Shown here one piece after another: positions 9,887 to 19,065 of a DNA stretch of 64,000 nucleotides. The notes beneath the pieces were generated by a model. That model saw only the letters and a program-made list of their open reading frames with translations. It was not told the origin of the DNA and did not search any database. This stretch comes from CAVVIH01 sp963748295 (GTDB lineage Bacteria > Acidobacteriota > Vicinamibacteria > Vicinamibacterales > 2-12-FULL-66-21), in the NCBI GenBank assembly GCA_963748295.1, contig CAVVIH010000005.1:310001-374000 (forward strand), written 5' to 3'. The position numbers were made by a program, and so were the translations under genes. Each line of letters opens with the position of its first letter. Within the stretch, counting starts at the first letter, position 1.

Positions 9887-10303
9887 ATGCCGCAGACTAC
9901 GACACAGGTAGACGCTCACGCGTTCGTGAAGAGTTTTCACGGCGTCCGCTACCATGTGAAAGATGTGGCTCGTTCCGTGACGTTCTACACCGAGCGGCTC
10001 GGTTTCAAGCTGGAGCATCAGCAACTTCCCGCGTTCGCAAGCGTGTCGCTCTCGGATACACGAATCCTGCTGAGTGGCCCGGGAGCGTCAGGCTCTCGGC
10101 CGATGCCGGACGGCCAGCGGCAAGAGCCTGGCGGCTGGAATCGCATCGTTCTGAGAGTCGCGGACCTGCCGGGATGCATTGCCGCACTCAAGAGCGCCGG
10201 CCTCCGCTTTCGAAATGAGATGGAAACCGGTCCAGGCGGGCGGCAGATTCAGATTGAGGATCCCGACGGCAACCCGATCGAGCTGTTCGAACCAGCGCGA
10301 TAG
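9887..10303 (+). CDS. VOC-superfamily (glyoxalase/dioxygenase-fold) protein
   Basis: This is a 138-residue single-copy VOC protein. The N-terminal half has VRYHVKDVARSVTFYTERLGF; the C-terminal half has RIVLRVADLPGCIAALKSAGLRFR and IEDPDGNPIELFEPA, which contains the usual metal-ligand Glu. Such proteins are metal-dependent lyases, dioxygenases or resistance proteins; the substrate is unknown. A strong ribosome site (GAGGAGGG) lies 6 nt before the ATG, much stronger than for most genes nearby. It could be part of the same small accessory patch as DUF3303. Confidence 0.8.
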   Translation: MPQTTTQVDAHAFVKSFHGVRYHVKDVARSVTFYTERLGFKLEHQQLPAFASVSLSDTRILLSGPGASGSRPMPDGQRQEPGGWNRIVLRVADLPGCIAALKSAGLRFRNEMETGPGGRQIQIEDPDGNPIELFEPAR

Positions 10304-10335
10304 CGCCGACGCGAGACATCAGGGCGTGCTGCCGA

Positions 10336-11859
10336 TCAGCGGCCGCCAGGGGCGCTGCCCGCGACGCGCACGGCGCTCAATCCCGCCGGCATCTCTCCGA
10401 CCGACGTCAACGACCGCAGCGCCTCAATCTCATCGCGCACCATCGGATACGCGTTCACGCGCGGGGCGATGAGCGCTGCGGCGCCGGGATTTCCCGCCAG
10501 CGACTCGCGCGTCAGCAGCTGCACTCTCGGCTCGTAGCCGGCATGCGGATACAGGCCGCTCTGCACGAGCAGGACTGGCTCGTGGCGAAGCAACTGGACG
10601 GCAATCGGAACCGCAGCGACCTCTGGCCTCCACGGACGCAGGCTGTACCCGCGGCTGCCGGCCCCGACGAGCAGCGCCGCCGACAGCACGAGCGCGGCTG
10701 CCCCGAGTTGTGCGCGCCCGTCGTTGGGCATGAGGAGCCGCATCAACGTCAGGGACCCGGCGCCCGCCGCGATCGTCAGGAACGGCACGAGGATGATGGC
10801 GTAGTAGATGCCGAACGCCCGCATCTGCTCGTTGGCCGCCGCGCCGTACAGCAGCGCGATGGGCAGAATGCCGACGAACCACCGCCAGCCGACCGCCGGA
10901 AGGAACAGGAATGGCGCGAGCACGTTCATCAGAAACCCTGACGTGAGCGCGCGTGAGATCACCGAGGCTGGATGCGACAGCATCCCGAGCAGGGCGGCGA
11001 GCGGCGTCGCGCCAAAGTTCGACCAGTAGGACGAGTAATGAGGACGCTGGCCGTAGGTCAGGCGCGGCACGATCACACCGAAGTACAACGCGAGGTTCGC
11101 CAGCGCGGCGACAATTGGCACGACCAGGAACAGGATTCGCTCGCGGCCGCTCATCGCGCGATACCTGACCAGCGCCAGGCTCACGGCCACACCGAAGATC
11201 GGCATCACCGCGTCCTCCTTGAGCAGCACCGTCGCGAGGACCGCGCCGAGAAACGAGAGGCGCGCACCGCGCAGGCCGGCGTCGATCATCCAGGGAACCA
11301 GCCAGGCGTAGAGCACTTCAGGGTGGAACCCGTAATTCAGCGTCCGCGCGGTGTTGTCGTTGAACGCGAAGGCGAGCGCGGTCGCAACGGCGAGCACGCC
11401 GCCCGCGCCGATCCGCTGCATGATTCGGCAGATGTAGACAGCCCCCGCGCAAATCGGAATCACCGAGAACGCGAGCAGCCACATCGGGCTGGGATGGACG
11501 GCGTACACGAAACAGATCGGGACGAGGCTCCAGAACGCGTGCACCTGGAGCAGCGAACGGTGCGCGAGATCGAGGTTGTCCGCTGATTCGACGAACAGCG
11601 GCCGCCCCTGCACGGTCTGAGCGCAAGGACGATCGAAGTACACCGTGAAATCGACAGCGTTGATGTCTGTAGACCTGAAGCGTGTCAGGACGATCCAGAA
11701 CAGGAGAATAAAGAGGACGCAGGCGCCGAGCCACAGGGTTGTGCGCGAAGGAACCCACCGGCTGACGGACTGCCGATCGGCTTCGGTCCACTGCCACGGC
11801 CGGACGATGGCGATCGCGAGAAGCAGGCTCGGGACGAGCACTGCAGGCAGCCGCAACAC
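10336..11859 (-). CDS. DUF2079-family polytopic membrane protein, start uncertain
   Basis: This is a large integral membrane protein with about ten hydrophobic helices and a soluble C-terminal tail. It resembles the DUF2079 family, which has a glycosyltransferase-like (GT-C) membrane fold with an acidic residue in an early loop (STDINAVDFTVYFD). The frame stays open above the GTG at 11859 and encodes another helix (ALTILIAQPLIGRP) but has no good start codon. One extra G in the GGGGG near 11925 would connect it to the TTG at 11941 (MAKVGAGAIGF). The true protein is therefore probably about 27 residues longer. Its function in envelope glycan handling is only inferred. Confidence 0.75.
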   Translation of the reverse strand: MLRLPAVLVPSLLLAIAIVRPWQWTEADRQSVSRWVPSRTTLWLGACVLFILLFWIVLTRFRSTDINAVDFTVYFDRPCAQTVQGRPLFVESADNLDLAHRSLLQVHAFWSLVPICFVYAVHPSPMWLLAFSVIPICAGAVYICRIMQRIGAGGVLAVATALAFAFNDNTARTLNYGFHPEVLYAWLVPWMIDAGLRGARLSFLGAVLATVLLKEDAVMPIFGVAVSLALVRYRAMSGRERILFLVVPIVAALANLALYFGVIVPRLTYGQRPHYSSYWSNFGATPLAALLGMLSHPASVISRALTSGFLMNVLAPFLFLPAVGWRWFVGILPIALLYGAAANEQMRAFGIYYAIILVPFLTIAAGAGSLTLMRLLMPNDGRAQLGAAALVLSAALLVGAGSRGYSLRPWRPEVAAVPIAVQLLRHEPVLLVQSGLYPHAGYEPRVQLLTRESLAGNPGAAALIAPRVNAYPMVRDEIEALRSLTSVGEMPAGLSAVRVAGSAPGGR

Positions 11860-11929
11860 GGCCGGCCGGCCGATGAGCGGCTGTGCAATGAGAATGGTCA
11901 GCGCGAGGAACCCGATTGCCCCCAGCGCC

Positions 11930-11970
11930 CACCTTCGCCAAGGCTCCGGCGCGGCGGGCCGAGCGCCGGG
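11930..11970. repeat. Dispersed CTTCGCCAAGG-type G/C-rich repeat
   Basis: A stretch around CACCTTCGCCAAGGCTCCGG separates the DUF2079 gene from the secreted-protein gene. Related sequence appears near 9362-9400 and 29222-29300 (GTAGCGCTTCGCG, GCGCCAAGGCTTCGGCG). It scrambles the C-terminus and N-terminus calls of the two genes it separates. Confidence 0.45.
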
Positions 11971-11974
11971 GGCG

Positions 11975-12527
11975 TCAAGATCCAGATGTCTTGGCCTGGG
12001 CGATCAGCAGGTTGATGATGCGCGACGTAGCGCTGGTCGGCATCCGAGAACGCCTTCATGTAGACGTCCTCGGTCAACTTCGCCTTCTTCCAGTCGCCGT
12101 CGAAGGCGTAGGACTTGTTGCCATGCTCGTACGAGTCCGCGACCTGATCGCCGTTCGGCTTGGCCACCAGCCCGTTGCAGCTCTGATCGATGATGAAGAC
12201 CTTCGTGCCCGCGACCGACGCCGAGTTGAGATCGATGTAGATGTCCCGATAGTTCTTGGCGGCCATCTTGTCGACGAGCAGCGGCGGCGCCGCGTACTTG
12301 GCAGAGACCACGAGCAGCTGCGCGCCCGGAAAATACAGGGCCGCGACCCACGTTCCAGGCTCGCCCGGATCGGGCGCCGCGATGGCCTCGAGCTTCGCCG
12401 CGTCGAGAACCTTCGCGAGCTCCTTGACCGCAGCCGACGACAGCGTTTCCTTGTCCTGCGCCTCCGCAAACGCGGAGACACCGGCAAGCAGCATGGAACA
12501 GAGCAGGATTGACGTGGGCATCCTCAT
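11975..12527 (-). CDS. Secreted protein of unknown function
   Basis: It starts MRMPTSILLCSMLLAGVSAFAEAQ, a clear signal peptide, and gives a mature protein of about 160 residues. It has an alpha/beta pattern (TWVAALYFPGAQLLVVSAKY, NYRDIYIDLNSAS, KVFIIDQSCNGL). I do not recognise a named family. The conserved frame ends IINLLIAQAKTSGS and a stop at 11975. In the raw sequence the frame slips near 12020 and would run on through a repeat, so one base is probably missing or extra there. The location is the periplasm or outside the cell. Confidence 0.65.
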
Positions 12528-12572
12528 GGCAACCTCGTAAGGTATGGGAGCCATGGTTCTACCACAACGGGG

Positions 12573-12998
12573 CTAGCCGATAAAGAGGGGATCCTCTTCG
12601 TCGGCGGTCCGTCCGTGCCGGGGGGCCAGCTCGCGGAACCCTCGAATGGCGCCGAGGGTGGCCTTGACGGCCGCGACGATGGCCAGTCCCTCCCGGGCAG
12701 GCGTCACGATCGCATCCTGGACGACCCGGGACGTGTAATCGACCCGGCCGGACAGCTCGGTGAGCAGCTTGTCGACCTTCTGCGCCTGGGCGGTCGCCAG
12801 GGCCGCCGTCTTCGACGCTTCGTCCGCGACGGCGTGCGCCTTGGCGATGAGCGGACGGATATCCTGCTGCACGGTGGCGAGCGTCTTCTGCGCCTCGCGC
12901 ATCGCGCGCGCCGCCACCACGACGGCGCCGACCTGGATGAGGGCCATGATGAAGGTGGCCGCCGCAATCACGCCCAGGAAGGCCTCGGTCAAGCTCAC
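12573..12998 (-). CDS. DUF948-like single-span membrane protein
   Basis: About 141 residues. One N-terminal membrane helix (AFLGVIAAATFIMALIQVGAVVVAA) is followed by a long coiled-coil region (AREAQKTLATVQQDIRPLIAKAHAVADEA and onward). This is the layout of DUF948 proteins, which often accompany YtxH proteins. The GTG start overlaps the stop of the YtxH-like gene by 4 nt (GTGA). In the raw sequence the two genes share one frame because of an extra base in the YtxH tail. The function is unknown, possibly envelope stress-related scaffolding. Confidence 0.7.
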   Translation of the reverse strand: MSLTEAFLGVIAAATFIMALIQVGAVVVAARAMREAQKTLATVQQDIRPLIAKAHAVADEASKTAALATAQAQKVDKLLTELSGRVDYTSRVVQDAIVTPAREGLAIVAAVKATLGAIRGFRELAPRHGRTADEEDPLFIG

Positions 12999-13298
12999 AG
13001 CGTGTCCCCGGCCCCCGGCGGTGTCGCAGCCGGTCCCGCTCCGCGCCTGGTTGTAGGCGTCGCGGCCGCGCTCGACCGCCGACGAGAAGGTGTCGCGCTG
13101 GCGGTTGATGAACTCGCGGCCCTGCCGCGCGGCCTCGGTCGCCTTGTCGCGGCTTTCCCGCGCCTTGTCGCCGAGAATCCGCCGCATCTCTTCGCCGGTC
13201 GTCGGCGCCACCAACAGCGCGACCGCGGCGCCCGTGATCGCACCCAGAAGAAAAGACACCACGATGGTCCCGGCGGCTCCCGCGTCGTCTCTCGCCAT
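12995..13298 (-). CDS. YtxH-domain membrane protein
   Basis: A single membrane helix (TIVVSFLLGAITGAAVALLVAP) is followed by TTGEEMRRILGDKARESRDK and a charged amphipathic tail, the standard YtxH pattern. These small proteins are linked to general stress but have no known activity. A run of three G near 13035-13037 is one base too long. Removing it gives the C-terminus GPAATPPGAGDTL and a stop that overlaps the next gene, instead of an artificial fusion. Confidence 0.7.
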
Positions 13299-13314
13299 GT
13301 CTCGTGCTCCGCTG

Positions 13315-14359
13315 CTAGAAGATGCTGACCCTGACGTTGAGGTACTTCTTTGGATCCTTACGGATGTCGCCGATGAGCGCGCGCAGCTCGCTCGCGGCGG
13401 CATTCATGTTCTCATATAACTGCTTGTCGTGCAGCAGCTGTCCGGCTGTCCCCTCCCCGCTCTGCAGCCCCTCGACGAGCTTGTCGATTCTGCCGCTCAA
13501 CGCGTTGATCCGGTCGTAGAGCTCCTTCTCGGTGAGCAGCTTGCCGAGCGTGTTGTCGTTGGAGTTCATTCGGGACGTTACCTTGTCGAAATTTCCCGCG
13601 GCCGACGTCAGCGACTTGGCCAGTGCCTCGTCCTGAAGCAGCTTGCCAAGGCTGCCCTCCCCGCGGTTGATGCGGCCGGTGATTTCCTGGAGCCCGGCCA
13701 TCGACGCGTTGAGGCGGTTGTACGCCGACGGGATCCTTGATCAGCGACCCGAGCGTGCCGCGGCCGTCGCGCAGGCTCGCCGGCGACGCCTTCAGCGGCG
13801 GCGACGAACTGCGGTGATCTCCTTATACAGCGCGTCGTCCGAGAACAGCTTGCCGACGGTCCCCCTGCCGGCACGCACCTCCTTCAACAGCGCGTTGATC
13901 TGCTCGAGCGACTGCGTCGCGCCCGCCGCGACGTCGGACAACTGCCCGGCCGCCCGCTCCGATGGAATGAAGTCGCCGTCCTTCAGCGGCGTTCCCTGCG
14001 ACGAAGGGCTGATGTCGATGATTGGCTCGCCGAGCAGGCTCAACGAGCCGATCGACGCCCGCGAGTCGGTGGTGATCCGCGACTGCATGTCCTTGTTCAC
14101 TTTGAGGAAGACGTCGACTTCGGAGCCGGCGAACTGGATGTCGTCCACCTTGCCCACCTCGACGCCCGCGACGCGGACGACGGCGCCCGGTTTGAGGCCC
14201 GGCGACGTCGATGAACCGCGTTTTCAGGTTGTATTGCTGCCAGAAAAAGCCGCCCGCCCCACCAACCGCGACGATGAGCATGGCCGCGAGCACCAGCGCG
14301 GCGACGGCAATGATTCCGATTTTCAGCTCGGACCAGGCGAGCGATCGTGTCCGTGGCAT
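13315..14359 (-). CDS. mlaD: MlaD-type MCE-domain substrate-binding protein, frame-broken
   Basis: This is the membrane-anchored MCE protein of a retrograde phospholipid (Mla) transporter. An N-terminal helix (LKIGIIAVAALVLAAMLIVAV) precedes the MCE core (LKTRFIDVAGL, GKVDDIQFAGSEVDVFLKV, SRASIGSLSLLGEPIIDI) and a long C-terminal helix with repeated GTLGKL / GSLGKLL units. At least four extra bases break the frame (about 14198-14200, 13812-13816, 13781-13785 and 13735-13740). Each is repaired by deleting one base. The order uvrB-mlaE-mlaF-mlaD on one strand supports a complete three-part transporter. Confidence 0.85.
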
Positions 14360-14377
14360 AAAGTCTCTCTCACTCGA

Positions 14378-15247
14378 TCATGAAAGGAACGCGGCGATGT
14401 AGGCGTCCTTCTGTTGAGCCTCGCGCAGCTCGGTGGCGTTTCCCTCGAAGTGGATCCGGCCGTCGCGCAGCAAGATGAACTCCGCTTCGTCTTCCTTCTG
14501 AGGCGTCGCGCGCTCGAGCCGCATCCGCCGGTCGTCGCCGGCGCCGGTGCCGAACGCGCTGTGCTCGGCGACGTAGAACGCGTCGCGGAGCTGGTGGGTC
14601 ACGAGAATCGAGCTGACGCCTTCGAGGTCGCGCAGCTTGACGATCTCCTGGTCCACCGTCAGCGCGGTGATCGGATCGAGCCCGGTCGTCGGCTCGTCGT
14701 AAAAGAGAATTCGCGGCTTGGCGGCCATCGCCCGGGCAATCGCCACCCGCCGCCGCTGACCGCCGGACAGCTCCGACGGCATCCGGTCGATGAAATCCCT
14801 GAGCCCGACGAAGCCGAGCACTTCTTCGACCCGCCGATCGACGTCGGCAGCCGGCCAGTGCAGCTCCTCGTCCAGTTTGTAGCCGACGTTCTCGCGGACG
14901 GTCAGCGAGTCGAACAGCGCGCCTTCCTGGAACACCATGCCGAGATCGGCGCGAACCGCCATCAGCTGATCTTCCGTCATGCTGTCGATCTGCTCGCCGT
15001 TGACGAAGATCCGTCCCGCATCCGGCTTCAGCAGCCCGAGAATCAGCCGCAGGATCGTCGACTTGCCGGCGCCGCTCGCGCCAAGAAAGATCTTGGTGTG
15101 GCCGGTCCGCAGCGTGAAGCTCACGTTCCGCAGGATCACCTTATCGTCGAACGCCAGCTCGATGTCGTCGAACACGATGATCGGCCCGCCGTGCGCGAGC
15201 GCCTCCTCGAGGAGCGGCGGGCGTGGTGCTGGCTTGGCGGTCGTCAT
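14378..15247 (-). CDS. mlaF: MlaF-type ABC transporter ATPase
   Basis: This is the cytoplasmic ATPase of the Mla phospholipid importer, 289 residues. Walker A is GASGAGKST, the Q-loop lies in LGMVFQEGALFDSLTV, the signature is LSGGQRRRVAIARA, Walker B is ILFYDEPTTGLDP, and the H-loop is ILVTHQL. After the H-loop there is an unusual insertion of about 33 residues (AFGTGAGDDRRMRLERA, then PQKEDEAEF) before the family's FILLRDGRIHFEG end. The ATG overlaps the mlaE stop (TGATG), so the two are coupled. Confidence 0.93.
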   Translation of the reverse strand: MTTAKPAPRPPLLEEALAHGGPIIVFDDIELAFDDKVILRNVSFTLRTGHTKIFLGASGAGKSTILRLILGLLKPDAGRIFVNGEQIDSMTEDQLMAVRADLGMVFQEGALFDSLTVRENVGYKLDEELHWPAADVDRRVEEVLGFVGLRDFIDRMPSELSGGQRRRVAIARAMAAKPRILFYDEPTTGLDPITALTVDQEIVKLRDLEGVSSILVTHQLRDAFYVAEHSAFGTGAGDDRRMRLERATPQKEDEAEFILLRDGRIHFEGNATELREAQQKDAYIAAFLS

Positions 15248-16020
15248 CAGTACATCAACACGATGAGCAGCTGCGTCACCAGATAGTCCACGGCGATGAC
15301 CGCAACCGAGCTGGCGACCACCGCGTTGGTCGTCGAGCGGCCGACACCCTGGGTGCCGCCGGTCGTGCGCATGCCAACGTGACAGCCGAGGCTGACGATG
15401 GTGAAGCCGAGCACGAACGGCTTGATCAGGCCCATCCAGACGTCCTGTATGAACAGTCCCTGCACGACCGAGTTCCAGTAGACCGACGAGGCGACGCGCA
15501 GCAGGCTGAAGGTCACCAGCCATCCGCCCACCATGCCGACCGCGGTCGAGATGACCGTGAGGATGGGCACCATGAACAGGCCGGCGAGGATCCGGGGCAG
15601 CACGAGCTTGCGAATCGGATCGGTGCCGAGCGCGCGCAGCGCCGCGATCTGATCGGTCACCACCATCGACCCGAGCTCGGCGGCGATGCCCGACCCGACG
15701 CGGCCGGCGACCATCAGGCCGGTGAGCACCGGGCCCAGCTCCTTCACCATCGACGCGCTGACCAGGCGGCCGACCATCGAGCGCGCGCCGAACTGGTCGA
15801 GGGTCTGGCCCGACTGAAGCGCCAGCACCATGCCGGTGAACATGCCGGTGAGCAGCACGACGGTGAGCGAGCCGACGCCAATCGCGTCGAACTGCTCGAC
15901 GACGTCCCGGAAATAGAACGGCGGCGTGACGAGCGCCCGCCCGACCTTGCCGAGCATGCGGACGTACTCCTGCACCTCGAGCAGCGCCGCCTTGATCCAT
16001 TCGACGAATCGCGAAATCAC
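15247..16020 (-). CDS. mlaE: MlaE-type ABC transporter permease
   Basis: This is the inner-membrane permease of the Mla lipid transporter. Family features are FDAIGVGSLTVVLLTGMFTGMVLALQ, the ELGPVLTGLMVAGRVGSGIAAELG block, and LGTDPIRKLVLPRILA. The GTG at 16020 lies 1 nt after the uvrB stop and gives MISRFVEWIKAALLEVQEY; a TTG at 16041 would overlap uvrB and is less likely. Coupling downstream to mlaF is tight. Loss of this system in other bacteria weakens the outer-membrane barrier. Confidence 0.92.
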   Translation of the reverse strand: MISRFVEWIKAALLEVQEYVRMLGKVGRALVTPPFYFRDVVEQFDAIGVGSLTVVLLTGMFTGMVLALQSGQTLDQFGARSMVGRLVSASMVKELGPVLTGLMVAGRVGSGIAAELGSMVVTDQIAALRALGTDPIRKLVLPRILAGLFMVPILTVISTAVGMVGGWLVTFSLLRVASSVYWNSVVQGLFIQDVWMGLIKPFVLGFTIVSLGCHVGMRTTGGTQGVGRSTTNAVVASSVAVIAVDYLVTQLLIVLMY

Positions 16021-16021
16021 G

Positions 16022-18032
<2,011 letters not shown>

Positions 18033-18050
18033 GTCGTATCGGATACAGAG

Positions 18051-18069
18051 CTGTCCCGAGGAGGGACAG
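18051..18069. repeat. Small palindrome with GGGACAG arms
   Basis: CTGTCCC and GGGACAG flank a 5-nt loop, upstream of uvrB and downstream of the VWFA gene. The arms are related to those of the longer palindrome at 55556-55576, which suggests a REP-like family. Confidence 0.45.
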
Positions 18070-18126
18070 GAACCCCAGATCGTACACCACTGCGCGGGGA
18101 AACGGGAACTGGGTGCGGCGCCCGGC

Positions 18127-19062
18127 TCAGCGCCCGGACCCTTCTCGGTAGGGCGCGAAGTATCCGGGCCGCGTCCGGATCTTGACGTTCTTCAGATCGG
18201 GCCGATTCAGGCGGAGCTGGACGCGCCTCCAGCCGCCGTCCGCGCGGGTGTTCGACGAGACGTAGCCGAGGCTGTAGCGCGCCGCGATCTCGCGCTGGAT
18301 GCCCTCATAGACCTTGTCGAGATCCTTGAGGCTCATCGGAAAGAACGCCTGCCCGCCCGTCGTCAGCGCCATGCGCTGCAGTTGCATCCTCTGTTCGGTG
18401 CGAGCGGAGCTCGGATATTGCTCGAGGTACCCGATCACATACAGCGTGACGTCCGAGGCCTTCAACAGATCCAGCAGCTCGTGAAGCGTAATCGCGCTGC
18501 GCGTGTCGCCACCGTCGGTATACACGAGGAGGATCTTCTGGCCGTTCTGGCTCGCCGCGCCATGCAGGTAAACGCCAATCGCGTCGTAGAACGCCGTCCA
18601 TCCTTCCGGCTTCTGCATCCGGATCCGCTCGATGAGACGCTGATATTCAGTCGCCGCGTAGCGGCTGATGCGCACCTCGGTGTCGAAGTTGACGAGCGTG
18701 ACGTCGGCGGCCGACTCGTTCGCGTTCAGGAACTTCACGACCGCCGTCCGGACTTCGCGGATGTCGCCTTCCATGCTGCCGCTGGTGTCCAGCGCCAACC
18801 CGAGGTGGAGCGGCAGCGCATCGCCCAGCTTGGTGCCCTCGCTCGGATCGCCTTCCGCGAAATAGGTGATCGTCTGGCGCTTGCCGTCCTCCACCAGCTC
18901 GAAGTCGTCTGGTGTGAGGCCGGTGACGGGCGCGCCCTGCTTGTCGGTGACGACAACCGCGAAATGGACGAGATCGACGCCGGTGCGGAACGTCTGCTGA
19001 GCCAGCAGCGGGGCCACGGTCAATGCCGCGGCGGTCGCTCCAATCACCACAGTCGAACGCAT
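18127..19062 (-). CDS. Secreted VWFA-related protein (acidobacterial type)
   Basis: This is a 311-residue exported protein with the signal peptide MRSTVVIGATAAALTVAPLLAQ. An N-terminal beta-rich segment (VVVTDKQGAPVTGLTPDDFELVEDGK) is followed by a von Willebrand A domain with a MIDAS motif DTSGSMEG, a threonine in GWTAFYDAI, and an Asp in VYTDGGDTRS. This architecture is expanded in Acidobacteria (TIGR03436-like) and is thought to mediate metal-dependent adhesion at the cell surface; the ligand is unknown. It lies 3 nt from the outer-membrane protein gene upstream, so they form an operon. Confidence 0.88.
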   Translation of the reverse strand: MRSTVVIGATAAALTVAPLLAQQTFRTGVDLVHFAVVVTDKQGAPVTGLTPDDFELVEDGKRQTITYFAEGDPSEGTKLGDALPLHLGLALDTSGSMEGDIREVRTAVVKFLNANESAADVTLVNFDTEVRISRYAATEYQRLIERIRMQKPEGWTAFYDAIGVYLHGAASQNGQKILLVYTDGGDTRSAITLHELLDLLKASDVTLYVIGYLEQYPSSARTEQRMQLQRMALTTGGQAFFPMSLKDLDKVYEGIQREIAARYSLGYVSSNTRADGGWRRVQLRLNRPDLKNVKIRTRPGYFAPYREGSGR

Positions 19063-19065
19063 AGG

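Noticed and set aside
12573..13298. A single fused YtxH-DUF948 protein
   Set aside because: Deleting one G near 13036 gives a natural YtxH stop that overlaps a GTG start for the second gene, which is the usual arrangement.
14378..16000. A 540-residue protein covering mlaF plus the mlaE region
   Set aside because: The first half is an out-of-frame reading of mlaE; both true genes are intact with a TGATG junction.
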